Assembly (NCBI RefSeq): GCF_014145665.1
Contig: NZ_JACHTD010000001.1
Span: forward strand, 484,809 to 548,808
Reading direction: 5' to 3'
Length of the DNA: 64,000 nt
Source: Myroides sp. NP-2
GTDB lineage: Bacteria; Bacteroidota; Bacteroidia; Flavobacteriales; Flavobacteriaceae
The notes under the pieces were generated by a model. The model was not told the origin of the DNA. It saw only the letters and a program-made list of their open reading frames with translations, and did no database searches. The translations under genes were made by a program, and so were the position numbers. Every line of letters begins with the position of its first letter. Position 1 is the first letter of the stretch. Below, piece by piece: positions 1 to 8,371 of the stretch.

Positions 1-169
1 CCTCCTTTATACAATAAACACCATTCAAACTATCCCCTTCAGAGAAAATATTTTCTCCTTTCTTAATGATAAAGTGGGTTTTTGTTTCTGAAATAGCTAG
101 TAACTCCTCTCTAGTTAAAGCCTTTAGAGAACTGAATTCTCTAATCATACATTGCTCACATCGTCCCAT
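1..169 (-). CDS. CRP/FNR-family transcriptional regulator, N-terminal part (cut by window edge)
   Basis: Only the first 56 codons are inside the window; the gene continues to the left. The reading frame starts at an ATG (167-169) and gives MGRCEQCMIREF followed by a stretch ending in KKGENIFSEGDSLNGVYCI, which is the beginning of the cyclic-nucleotide-binding beta barrel of CRP/FNR regulators. A CxxC pair sits at residues 4 and 7; the third cysteine expected in the N-terminal cluster of classical FNR is not seen at the usual spacing, so iron-sulfur sensing is uncertain. It is divergent from the cbb3 oxidase genes and shares their intergenic region, which contains an FNR-like box, so it is the natural candidate for the regulator of this locus. 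Family assignment is strong; the signal sensed is inference. Confidence 0.8.
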   Translation of the reverse strand, partial: MGRCEQCMIREFSSLKALTREELLAISETKTHFIIKKGENIFSEGDSLNGVYCIKE

Positions 170-212
170 ACCTGAATATACTAATTTTAATGTAATTGGT
201 GAAATACCTCTG

Positions 213-220
213 CAAAGATA
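213..220 (-). promoter_or_regulatory. -7 element of the divergent CRP/FNR regulator
   Basis: Read on the minus strand the bases are TATCTTTG followed by CAGAGG, a perfect match to the Bacteroidota -7 consensus TAnnTTTG. It lies 44 bp upstream of the regulator ATG. The FNR-like box at 231-244 is centred 21 bp upstream of it, where it would overlap the -33 region, so binding there would more likely repress than activate the regulator gene. Confidence 0.55.
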
Positions 221-230
221 GTGGTATTTA

Positions 231-274
231 CTGATAAATGTCATAAATTTTAGGAGAATTAACCAAGACCTTTG
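231..274 (+). promoter_or_regulatory. FNR-type box plus -7 element of ccoI
   Basis: The box CTGAT-AAAT-GTCAT (231-244) resembles the FNR/CRP-type consensus TTGATnnnnATCAA, and its reverse complement has the same ATTTATCAG half as the boxes before the peroxidase and nirK. GACCTTTG (267-274) matches the -7 consensus TAnnTTTG at 5 of its 6 fixed positions. The two centres are 33 bp apart, the same distance as at three other respiratory promoters in this window. This is the weakest of the four boxes by itself; the spacing is what makes it credible. Confidence 0.5.
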
Positions 275-297
275 TACAAGGTAAATGAGCAAATTTT

Positions 298-2679
298 ATG
301 GAGAAAAAAGCGTGTTTTCATTGTGGTAACAGTGTTACTGCATTTAATCGTATAGACTACGATGAAAAAATGTTTTGTTGTAACGGTTGTAAGACTGTCT
401 ACGAAATCTTTAATGAAAACGATTTAACCTGTTATTATGACCTTGAATCAACACCTGGAGCTACTCCTGAAGATGTACAAGGGAAATACGATTTCTTAAC
501 CAATGCGGATATTGTAGAAAAGCTACTGGAATTTAACGAAGGAACAACAGCTATTGTTTCCTTGTATATTCCCCATATACACTGTAGTTCTTGTATTTGG
601 ATATTGGAAAACCTACACAAGTTGAACGCTGGAGTTTACCGCGTATTAGTCAACTTCCCTGAGAAAAAGGCAACCATTACCTACGATACCGAAAAAATTG
701 ATCTGAAGGAAGTTGTTTTGTTGCTCTGCCGAATTGGGTATGAACCTTATATCAGTTTGAAAAATTACGAGGAAAAACCCAATAGCATCGATCGCAGTTT
801 GATCTATAAAATAGGAGTGGCTTTTTTCTGCTATGGCAATGTGATGATGTTGTCGTTTCCCGAGTATTTTAATATAGACGATGTGTGGATGGAACAATAC
901 AAGAGTTTCTTCCGTTGGTTGATTTTGTTTTTGTCTCTGCCAGTGTTTTTCTATTCTGCTTCACCCTATCACAAAGCGGCTTGGACGGGAATAAAAACGA
1001 AGAATTACACCATTGACATACCGATGTCTTTAGGAATTATAGTGATGTTTATTCGCAGTACGGTCGATATCGTTTTCGATTTAGGACCGGGATTTTTTGA
1101 CAGTATGACGATGTTGGTGTTCTTTATGCTTTTGGGAAAACTCTTTCAGCAGCGCACCTATAACTTCTTGTCCTTTGAGCGCGATTACAAATCGTATTTT
1201 CCCATTGCCATTACAAAACTAGGCAAAGACGGAGTAGAAGAACCCATTCAGGTGTATGAAGTGGAGCAAGGAGATCGCCTCTTGATTCGCAATCAAGAAT
1301 TGCTGCCAGTGGATTCGATTTTGTTATCTGAACGCGCGTTTATCGACTATAGCTTTGTAACAGGAGAAGCGATACCCGTAGAAAAAAAATCGGGAGATAA
1401 GTTATTTGCTGGAGGAAAACAAATGGGAGAGGCTGTAGAGGTCGAAGCTATTAATAAAGTATCCCAAAGTTATTTGACGCAATTGTGGAGTAATGAGGTT
1501 TTCCAAAAACGCGTTGACCTAAAATACAAAACTATTACCGATACGGTGAGTCACTACTTCACGCCGGCGTTGTTAACCATATCTGTTTTAGCGTTTATTG
1601 GCTGGGCTTTTGTTGATTTAAACAGCGCTTTTAACGTAGTAACGGCCATTTTAATTGTTGCTTGTCCGTGCGCCTTAGCCTTAACTGCGCCTTTTACCTT
1701 GGGAAATGCCATCCGCATATTAGGACGCAAGAAGTTCTTCCTTAAAAATGTAACAGTCGTGGAGCAAATGGCAAAAGTAGATACCCTTGTTTTTGACAAA
1801 ACAGGAACGATTACCACAAATGCACAATCGACAATTCGATATGAAGGTTTGGAGTTGAACAAACAGCAACAAACCGATATAAAAAATTTAGTACGCGCTT
1901 CTAATCACCCGCTAAGTCGCAAACTGTACGCTTTTTTACAAGCAAAAGTCGTGAGTAAGCCAACCCAGTTTGAAGAAATTGCAGGTAAGGGGATTGTAGG
2001 AGAAATTAGCGGTAAAGAATACAAAATAGGATCTGCCACTTTAGTACAAGCTGATGTGCAAGGAAAAATAAACGAAACAGCAGTACATATTGCCATTGAT
2101 GGGCAGTATTTTGGCAAGTTTATCTTTGAAAATCACTACCGCCCTGGTTTGGAAACGCTCTTTAAAAATTTGCGTAAACACCAGTATAAGTTGAGTATTC
2201 TCTCTGGAGATAACGAAGGAGAAAAGGCCTATTTACAAGCCATCCTCCCTCAAGATACCGCCTTGGCATTTAATCAAAAACCAGAGGAGAAATTAGAGTA
2301 TGTCAAAGCACTACAACAACAAGGAGGCAATGTTATGATGATTGGAGATGGGCTAAACGATGCAGGTGCCCTAGCTCAAAGTAATGTAGGAGTATCTGTG
2401 TCAGAAAATGTCAATGTATTTACTCCAGCGAGTGATGCAATTTTAGATGCAACCGTATTTGACCGTTTATTGGGTTATTTGGTTTTTTCTAAACAAGCTG
2501 TTAAAGTTATTAAGCTCAGCTATGTGCTAGCTTTAACGTATAATGTGATTGGGATTACGGTGTCGATTATGAATATGATGTCGCCTTTACTGGCTGCTAT
2601 TTTGATGCCAATCAGTACGTTTACTATCATTAGCTTCGTTACTGTATTGACAAATTATTATGGAAAAAAGATAAAATAA
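298..2679 (+). CDS. ccoI: Copper-transporting P1B-type ATPase of cbb3 oxidase assembly (CcoI/FixI)
   Basis: This inner-membrane ATPase exports copper to the periplasm, where it is needed for metallation of cbb3 oxidase. The 793-residue protein has an N-terminal cysteine-rich domain (CFHC at 6-9, CCNGC at 27-31) typical of the FixI group, a heavy-metal-associated domain with CSSC at 96-99, eight predicted membrane segments, the transport-site CPC at 456-458, the phosphorylation motif DKTGT starting at 500 and the hinge GDGLND at 683-688. It is followed directly by ccoS and the oxidase genes, which fixes the role as CcoI rather than a detoxifying CopA. It has its own candidate FNR-type promoter upstream. 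Subgroup assignment rests on the N-terminal domain and context. Confidence 0.95.
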   Translation: MEKKACFHCGNSVTAFNRIDYDEKMFCCNGCKTVYEIFNENDLTCYYDLESTPGATPEDVQGKYDFLTNADIVEKLLEFNEGTTAIVSLYIPHIHCSSCIWILENLHKLNAGVYRVLVNFPEKKATITYDTEKIDLKEVVLLLCRIGYEPYISLKNYEEKPNSIDRSLIYKIGVAFFCYGNVMMLSFPEYFNIDDVWMEQYKSFFRWLILFLSLPVFFYSASPYHKAAWTGIKTKNYTIDIPMSLGIIVMFIRSTVDIVFDLGPGFFDSMTMLVFFMLLGKLFQQRTYNFLSFERDYKSYFPIAITKLGKDGVEEPIQVYEVEQGDRLLIRNQELLPVDSILLSERAFIDYSFVTGEAIPVEKKSGDKLFAGGKQMGEAVEVEAINKVSQSYLTQLWSNEVFQKRVDLKYKTITDTVSHYFTPALLTISVLAFIGWAFVDLNSAFNVVTAILIVACPCALALTAPFTLGNAIRILGRKKFFLKNVTVVEQMAKVDTLVFDKTGTITTNAQSTIRYEGLELNKQQQTDIKNLVRASNHPLSRKLYAFLQAKVVSKPTQFEEIAGKGIVGEISGKEYKIGSATLVQADVQGKINETAVHIAIDGQYFGKFIFENHYRPGLETLFKNLRKHQYKLSILSGDNEGEKAYLQAILPQDTALAFNQKPEEKLEYVKALQQQGGNVMMIGDGLNDAGALAQSNVGVSVSENVNVFTPASDAILDATVFDRLLGYLVFSKQAVKVIKLSYVLALTYNVIGITVSIMNMMSPLLAAILMPISTFTIISFVTVLTNYYGKKIK

Positions 2680-2702
2680 AAAAACTAATTATTAGGTTTT
2701 TG

Positions 2703-2746
2703 GTGATATTTATCATATTTTTAGCTAATATATATTGTTAACTTTG
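2703..2746 (+). promoter_or_regulatory. FNR-type box and -7 element of the ccoSNOQP operon
   Basis: GTGATATTTATCAT (2703-2716) is a near-perfect FNR-type inverted repeat. TAACTTTG (2739-2746) is a perfect -7 match, with its centre 33 bp downstream of the box centre. With transcription starting a few bases after the -7 element, the box would sit near -42, the classical class II activator position. This would give the oxidase operon low-oxygen activation independent of ccoI. Confidence 0.7.
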
Positions 2747-2764
2747 TTTTAATAATAATGAGGT

Positions 2765-2983
2765 ATGAGTGTTATTTATTTCTTAATTAGTATCAGTGTT
2801 TTCGTGGCAGGGATCTTCCTCTACATTTTTATTAAGTCTGTAAAAAGTGGTCAGTTTGACGACGCTTATACGCCTTCTGTACGCATGTTGTTCGATGATG
2901 AGTTGAAAAAAGAAGAGAAAGTGGGCAAGAAAACAGGAGCAAAACAAGGTGAAGAAAATAATCAAAAAGAAAATCAAATATAA
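2765..2983 (+). CDS. ccoS: cbb3-type cytochrome oxidase assembly protein CcoS
   Basis: A 72-residue protein with one N-terminal membrane segment (about residues 3-24) followed by the conserved motif GQFDDAYTPSVRMLFDD, the hallmark of CcoS. CcoS is required for inserting the heme and copper cofactors into the catalytic subunit. The C-terminal third is lysine- and glutamate-rich and looks unstructured. It lies 18 bp after the -7 element and 6 bp before ccoNO, so it is the first gene of the oxidase operon. Confidence 0.93.
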   Translation: MSVIYFLISISVFVAGIFLYIFIKSVKSGQFDDAYTPSVRMLFDDELKKEEKVGKKTGAKQGEENNQKENQI

Positions 2984-2989
2984 ACAACT

Positions 2990-5173
2990 ATGGAAGTGCA
3001 ACAATTTTATTATGACAACAAAATTGTAAAGAAATTCCTTTACGCATCGATCTTTTTTGGTGCCGTTGGGATGCTTGTAGGATTACTATTAGCGGTACTG
3101 TTTATATTTCCTAACTTGACCGATGGTATTCCTTGGTTGAGCTATGGAAGGTTACGTCCGCTACACACGAATGCAGTTATTTTTGCCTTCGTTGGAAATG
3201 CAATCTTTGCAGGGGTTTACTATTCTTTACAGCGTTTGTGTAAGTCAAGAATGTACAGTGATGTTTTGAGTAACATTCACTTTTATGGATGGCAAACGAT
3301 TATTGCAGCAGCAGCAATCACCTTGCCTCTAGGTTTTACTACTTCAAAAGAGTATGCTGAATTAGAGTGGCCAATTGACATCGCCATTGCGGTAATTTGG
3401 GTTACCTTCGGTATCAACATGATTATGACGATCATCAATCGTAGAGAACGTCACATTTATGTTGCTATCTGGTTCTATTTAGCAACTTTTGTAACAGTAG
3501 CAGTATTACACATCTTTAACTCGTTAGAATTACCTGTTCACGGATTAAAATCATACTCTGTGTATGCAGGGGTTCAAGATGCACTGGTGCAATGGTGGTA
3601 CGGACACAATGCCGTGGCCTTCTTCTTGACCACTCCTTTCTTAGGGTTGATGTATTACTTCTTGCCAAAAGCAGCGAATAGACCGGTGTATTCTTACCGT
3701 TTATCTATCATTCACTTCTGGTCATTAATTTTCTTGTATATCTGGGCTGGACCACACCACTTATTGTATTCAGCTCTACCAGAATGGGCACAAAACTTAG
3801 GAGTAGTATTCTCTGTAATGTTGATTGCTCCATCTTGGGGAGGTATGATTAACGGTTTATTGACCTTGCGTGGAGTATGGGATAAAGTAAGAGTAGATCC
3901 TGTGTTGAAATTCTTCGTAGTAGGTATTACAGGATACGGTATGGCGACGTTTGAAGGACCTATGTTGTCGTTGAAAAACGTTAACGCTATTGCGCACTAT
4001 ACGGATTGGATCGTAGCTCACGTACACGTGGGAGCCTTAGCATGGAATGGTTTCATGACTTTTGGTATGGTGTACTGGTTAATCCCTAGAATGACAAAAA
4101 CAGAATTGTATTCTAAAGCATTAGCTAACTTCCACTTCTGGATCGGAACATTGGGTATTATCTTATACACGATACCTTTATATGTAGCAGGTTTCTCTCA
4201 ACACTTAATGTGGAAAGACTTCGATCCATCAGGAACATTGAAATATGGTAACTTCCTTGAAACAGTAACTGCAATTATGCCGATGTATATCATGCGTGCG
4301 ATTGGAGGAACGTTCTACCTAATCGGATTATTCGTATTGATTTACTTAGTATACAAAACAGTAAGAGTTGGTAAACCAGTAGAAGACGAATTAGCAGAAG
4401 CACCAGAATTAAAAAGAATTTCTGCTTCTCGTTTAAAAGGAGAAGCTTGGCATACTTGGTTAGAAAGAAGACCAATCCAATTTACAATCCTTACAACCGT
4501 AGCGATTTTAATTGGAGGTATTGTACAAATTGTACCGACCATTTTTGTGAAATCCAATATTCCAACGATTTCCAGTGTGAAACCTTATACGCCATTGGAG
4601 CTAGAAGGTAGAGACTTGTATATCCGTGAAGGATGTGTGGGATGTCACTCTCAAATGATTAGACCATTCCGTTCAGAAGTTGAGCGTTATGGTGAGTATT
4701 CAAAATCAGGTGAATACGTATATGACCACCCATTCTTATGGGGTTCTAAACGTACAGGACCAGACGTGATGCGCGTTGGACAGAAATATTCAGATATCTG
4801 GCATTTCAACCACATGTATAATCCACAATCAACTTCTCCAGGATCTATTATGCCAGGATATAAATGGTTGTTCGATAACAAACAAGCGGATTTCTCACGC
4901 ATTGAGAAAAAAATGAGAGTGATGAGAACGCTTGGTGTTCCTTATACAGATGAAGATATTGCAAATGCAAGACAGTCAATGAAAGAACAAGGAGAGCAAA
5001 TCGCCTTGAATTTCCAAACAGACCCGGATTATAAAAATTCATATTTAGCTAGTGAAAAAGCAGCTAAAGAAAGTGGACAGGAGTTCGTTCCAATGAGCGA
5101 ACGTGAGATTGTTGCTATGGTTGCTTACTTACAACGTTTAGGTACAGACATCAAGAATAGAGTTGAGGAATAA
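2990..5173 (+). CDS. ccoNO: cbb3-type cytochrome c oxidase, fused subunits I and II (CcoNO)
   Basis: The first ~490 residues are the heme-copper subunit CcoN, with about twelve to fourteen membrane segments and conserved histidines including H59 in the PLHTNA motif, H206 in YGHNAVAF, a HH pair near 256 and HVHVG near 345. A further membrane segment near 500-520 leads into the periplasmic CcoO domain, with the c-type heme motif CVGCH at 549-553 followed by QMIRPFRSE and the GP-VMRVG heme-ligand region. The full oxidase reduces oxygen to water with high affinity at low oxygen. Separate ccoN and ccoO genes are normal in Proteobacteria; the fusion is a known Bacteroidota arrangement. 727 residues. 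Confidence 0.96.
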   Translation: MEVQQFYYDNKIVKKFLYASIFFGAVGMLVGLLLAVLFIFPNLTDGIPWLSYGRLRPLHTNAVIFAFVGNAIFAGVYYSLQRLCKSRMYSDVLSNIHFYGWQTIIAAAAITLPLGFTTSKEYAELEWPIDIAIAVIWVTFGINMIMTIINRRERHIYVAIWFYLATFVTVAVLHIFNSLELPVHGLKSYSVYAGVQDALVQWWYGHNAVAFFLTTPFLGLMYYFLPKAANRPVYSYRLSIIHFWSLIFLYIWAGPHHLLYSALPEWAQNLGVVFSVMLIAPSWGGMINGLLTLRGVWDKVRVDPVLKFFVVGITGYGMATFEGPMLSLKNVNAIAHYTDWIVAHVHVGALAWNGFMTFGMVYWLIPRMTKTELYSKALANFHFWIGTLGIILYTIPLYVAGFSQHLMWKDFDPSGTLKYGNFLETVTAIMPMYIMRAIGGTFYLIGLFVLIYLVYKTVRVGKPVEDELAEAPELKRISASRLKGEAWHTWLERRPIQFTILTTVAILIGGIVQIVPTIFVKSNIPTISSVKPYTPLELEGRDLYIREGCVGCHSQMIRPFRSEVERYGEYSKSGEYVYDHPFLWGSKRTGPDVMRVGQKYSDIWHFNHMYNPQSTSPGSIMPGYKWLFDNKQADFSRIEKKMRVMRTLGVPYTDEDIANARQSMKEQGEQIALNFQTDPDYKNSYLASEKAAKESGQEFVPMSEREIVAMVAYLQRLGTDIKNRVEE

Positions 5174-5191
5174 TAAAAAAGAGAAAGCATT

Positions 5192-5398
5192 ATGTTGAAA
5201 TTTATTAAACATACAATGGAGACAATAGGAGGGATTGAAATTTATCCGATTATATCCCTGCTTATATTCTTTACCTTTTTTGTAGGCTTGTTTGTATGGG
5301 TGTTTACCTATAAAAAAGAAACGATTGAAGAATTGAGCAATATGCCATTTCTAGATGACGAAAAGCACAATGTTGATCCTAATTCAGAAAAATTATGA
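5192..5398 (+). CDS. ccoQ: cbb3-type cytochrome oxidase subunit CcoQ
   Basis: A 68-residue protein with one membrane segment (about residues 19-40) followed by a short charged tail containing FLDDE, typical of CcoQ/FixQ, which stabilises the oxidase complex. The stop codon overlaps the start of ccoP by 4 bp (ATGA), which indicates translational coupling. Identity rests on size, topology and position between ccoNO and ccoP. Confidence 0.85.
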   Translation: MLKFIKHTMETIGGIEIYPIISLLIFFTFFVGLFVWVFTYKKETIEELSNMPFLDDEKHNVDPNSEKL

Positions 5399-6375
5399 AA
5401 AAGTATTTTCCAGTATATGTAAGAGTTCCATTACTATTCTTGCTATTTTATGTATTAGTAGAATGGGTAGCAGGCGGAACTGCACAAAGACCTGCTTTCA
5501 TCGATCATCCTGCGGTGCTTATTTTGTTGGGATTGTTTTTATTCGCGCTCATAGCTGTAGAAATTGTAGCTTCTGCAACGAATAAAGTACTCAATCGCTT
5601 AATGACTCCAGAAGAGTTAGCTGCGAAAGAAAAACAAGACAACCTAGCTTTTGCTGATAGACCTTGGGTGAAACGATTGATGCAAAAAATGACGCGTACA
5701 ACATCAGTAAGTGATGAAGGAGAGTTGTTGATGGATCATGACTACGATGGTATTAAAGAGTTAGATAACGAATTACCACCTTGGTGGGTAGGGTTATTTT
5801 ACGTGACTGTCATCTTCTCAGTTGTATACTTATTGAGATTCCACGTATTTGGAGGCGACAACCAAATTGTTGAATACGAAAAGTCAGTGGCTATTGCCAA
5901 AGAACAAATTGAGGAATACAGAAAGACAGCTGCGGATTTAATCTCTGCAGATGAGGCACAATACTTAACAGATGAAAGTTCGTTAGCCGCAGGTAAAAAG
6001 ATTTTCGAAACCAACTGTATGGTGTGTCACCAAGCAGACGGAGGTGGAGGAATCGGACCGAACCTAACAGATGATCATTGGATTTTAGGTGGAGGTGTTA
6101 AAAATATTTTCCACACCATTGCAAAAGGTGGACGTCCTGGTAAAGGAATGGTCGATTGGGAAAAAACACTAAAACCATCTGAGATCGAGAAAGTAACCTC
6201 TTATGTTATTTCATTAAATGGTACAACTCCTGCAAGTCCGAAAGAGGCAGAAGGAGATATCATTTGGTCAAAAGCAGAATTAGAAGGTTCAGCAGCTGCT
6301 GAAGCTGATGAGGAAGCAGCTGTACCAAGTGATGAAGCTGTAGCGACAGACGCAGCTGAAACAAGTCAAGAGTAA
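5395..6375 (+). CDS. ccoP: cbb3-type cytochrome oxidase diheme-type subunit, monoheme variant (CcoP)
   Basis: The membrane-anchored c-type subunit that passes electrons to the catalytic core. Residues 1-60 hold two membrane segments, followed by the FixP-type N-terminal region (DGIKELDNELPPWW) and a third membrane segment. Only one heme c motif is visible, CMVCH at 208-212 with GGGIGPNL after it; proteobacterial CcoP usually has two. The final ~45 residues are an alanine/glutamate/aspartate-rich acidic tail beyond the cytochrome fold. Overlaps ccoQ by 4 bp and ends just before a strong terminator. 326 residues. Confidence 0.93.
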   Translation: MKKYFPVYVRVPLLFLLFYVLVEWVAGGTAQRPAFIDHPAVLILLGLFLFALIAVEIVASATNKVLNRLMTPEELAAKEKQDNLAFADRPWVKRLMQKMTRTTSVSDEGELLMDHDYDGIKELDNELPPWWVGLFYVTVIFSVVYLLRFHVFGGDNQIVEYEKSVAIAKEQIEEYRKTAADLISADEAQYLTDESSLAAGKKIFETNCMVCHQADGGGGIGPNLTDDHWILGGGVKNIFHTIAKGGRPGKGMVDWEKTLKPSEIEKVTSYVISLNGTTPASPKEAEGDIIWSKAELEGSAAAEADEEAAVPSDEAVATDAAETSQE

Positions 6376-6413
6376 ATTCTGACACAAACAAAAAAAAACT
6401 AATAAACACATAT

Positions 6414-6460
6414 AAAGGAGTTGAGTGGAGTATTTATACACATACTCAACTCCTTTTCTA
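6414..6460 (+). terminator. Rho-independent terminator after ccoP
   Basis: A perfect 13-bp inverted repeat, AAAGGAGTTGAGT (6414-6426) and ACTCAACTCCTTT (6444-6456), with a 17-base loop that itself can pair GTAT with ATAC. A short T-rich run follows. It separates the oxidase subunits from ccoG and lies where a GTG start for ccoG would fall, so it also argues for a later ccoG start. Confidence 0.8.
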
Positions 6461-6475
6461 AAAACACACAAGGCT

Positions 6476-7897
6476 ATGGAAAATGGAAATAATGAGAGTT
6501 TTAGAGACTCTATAAGTACCATTGACAAAGATGGTAAAAGGGCATGGATTTATCCTAAAAAGCCGTCTGGGCCATATTACAACAAGCGAAAAATAGTAAG
6601 TTATTTATTGCTGGTTTTTTTACTTGTAGCACCCTTCATCAAAATTAATGGAAACCAATTGTTGCTCTTTAATGTAATTGATCGAAAGTTCAACATTTTT
6701 AGCTTCCCATTTTGGCCACAAGACTTCTATTTGGTGGTAATTTCAATGATTATTGGTGTTGTTTTTGTAACGTTATTTACGGTTTCATTTGGTCGTATTT
6801 TCTGCGGTTGGATCTGCCCGCAAACTATTTTTATGGAGATGGTTTTCAGGCGAATCGAATATTGGATTGACGGCGATAGAGGCGCGCAAATGAGGTTAGA
6901 TAAGCAACCGTGGAACTCAGAGAAAATACGCAAAAGACTCTTGAAGTGGTTCATTTTCTTCGTCATTTCATTCCTTATCGCTAACGTATTCTTATCCTAT
7001 ATCATAGGAAGTGATGCTGTATTGCTAATGATTGAAGACGGTCCTTTTGCTCATTTGGGCAATTTTATTGGACTGATCATCTTTACTTCTGCCTTCTACT
7101 TTGTCTTTACTTGGTTTAGAGAACAAGTATGTGTAATCGCTTGTCCTTACGGACGATTACAAGGCGTGCTGTTAGATAATAAATCCATTATTGTTGCTTA
7201 TGACCACGTCCGTGGAGAACGCACAAAAGGAAGAGGAAAATTTAAAAAAGGCGAAGATAGAGAAGCAGAGGGAATTGGAGACTGTATTGACTGTAAACAA
7301 TGTGTGAACGTTTGCCCTACAGGAATTGATATCCGAAATGGAACCCAGCTAGAATGTGTCAACTGTACCGCTTGTATTGATGAATGTGATTTCGTGATGG
7401 AAAAAGCAGGTCTCCCAAAAGGGTTGATTCGCTATGCCTCTGAAGAAGAAATCGTAGAGAATAAACCGTATTCTTTTACACCACGCCAAAAAGGATATAC
7501 CGTTGTATTGTCTATTTTAATAGCCGTACTTATCGGACTCCTATTCTTGAGAACCGACGTAGAAGCAAGGGTATTGCGCGTTGCTGGTAAAACGTTTGAA
7601 CACAAAGGAGCGAATATCTCCAATGTGTATACCTTCAAAATTATGAACAAAACCATGAAGGAGTATAACAACCTTACTTTTAAGGTGAGAAAACCAGAAA
7701 CAGCAGAAGTTAAATTGGTTGGACATGACGAAATTAAAGTAGCAAAAGAAGCCTATAGTGAAGGTGTGCTATTTATCGAAATTCCACAAAAAGATTTGGA
7801 TGGATATAGTACTAAAGTTACTATTGATGTATACGACGGGGATCGTTTGATTCAAACAACGAAAACAAACTTTTTAGGTCCGCGAATGTTGAATTAA
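6476..7897 (+). CDS. ccoG: Cytochrome c oxidase accessory protein CcoG (FixG/RdxA)
   Basis: A membrane iron-sulfur protein that acts in cbb3 oxidase biogenesis; in Proteobacteria it has been linked to reduction of copper(II) for metallation. The protein has about five membrane segments, the motif CGWICPQTIFMEM between the second and third, and two ferredoxin-like 4Fe-4S clusters (CIDCKQCVNVCP and CVNCTACIDECD, about residues 270-307), then a C-terminal Ig-like FixG domain. I chose the ATG at 6476 (473 residues). An in-frame GTG at 6425 would add 17 residues but lies inside the terminator stem. CcoH follows 19 bp later. Confidence 0.94.
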   Translation: MENGNNESFRDSISTIDKDGKRAWIYPKKPSGPYYNKRKIVSYLLLVFLLVAPFIKINGNQLLLFNVIDRKFNIFSFPFWPQDFYLVVISMIIGVVFVTLFTVSFGRIFCGWICPQTIFMEMVFRRIEYWIDGDRGAQMRLDKQPWNSEKIRKRLLKWFIFFVISFLIANVFLSYIIGSDAVLLMIEDGPFAHLGNFIGLIIFTSAFYFVFTWFREQVCVIACPYGRLQGVLLDNKSIIVAYDHVRGERTKGRGKFKKGEDREAEGIGDCIDCKQCVNVCPTGIDIRNGTQLECVNCTACIDECDFVMEKAGLPKGLIRYASEEEIVENKPYSFTPRQKGYTVVLSILIAVLIGLLFLRTDVEARVLRVAGKTFEHKGANISNVYTFKIMNKTMKEYNNLTFKVRKPETAEVKLVGHDEIKVAKEAYSEGVLFIEIPQKDLDGYSTKVTIDVYDGDRLIQTTKTNFLGPRMLN

Positions 7898-7916
7898 AAA
7901 TTAAAAATAGTTAGGT

Positions 7917-8366
7917 ATGAAATTTAATTTTGGAACAGGAATCGTAATTGCCATCGCGCTTTTTATGATTTTCATTTTACAGTATGTCATTCGCGTTCAA
8001 GTTGATGCGAAATACGATAATCAATTGGTAACAGAAAACTATTACCAACAAGAGGTTGAGGTGGATTCACGTCGTGAGAGAGAGATGAATGCACTGAAAC
8101 TCGATGAACAAATTACAATCTACAGTACTTCAAGCGGAATCAAAATCGGATTCCCTGAAAGTTTTGACTACAACAAGATACATGGAAAAATATTCCTATA
8201 CAGACCGTCTAACCAGCAATTAGACTTTGATACTCTCATATCATTGTCTTCTTCCAATTTGCTCATACCTAACACAAATCTGGTAGACGGTCGTTGGGAT
8301 ATTGTGGTGGAATGGAACTATAACGATCAGTCGTATAGAAATGTTAAACAAATAACGATTAAGTAG
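7917..8366 (+). CDS. ccoH: FixH/CcoH family cytochrome oxidase assembly protein
   Basis: A 149-residue protein with one N-terminal membrane helix (about residues 8-27) and a periplasmic domain that carries the FixH features YYQQEVEVDSRRE and a C-terminal immunoglobulin-like segment with VDGRWDIVVEW. CcoH is needed for stable assembly of the oxidase in several bacteria. It sits between ccoG and the DsbD_2-like gene with only 5 bp to the latter, so the three are probably one transcript. Confidence 0.88.
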   Translation: MKFNFGTGIVIAIALFMIFILQYVIRVQVDAKYDNQLVTENYYQQEVEVDSRREREMNALKLDEQITIYSTSSGIKIGFPESFDYNKIHGKIFLYRPSNQQLDFDTLISLSSSNLLIPNTNLVDGRWDIVVEWNYNDQSYRNVKQITIK

Positions 8367-8371
8367 AGACT

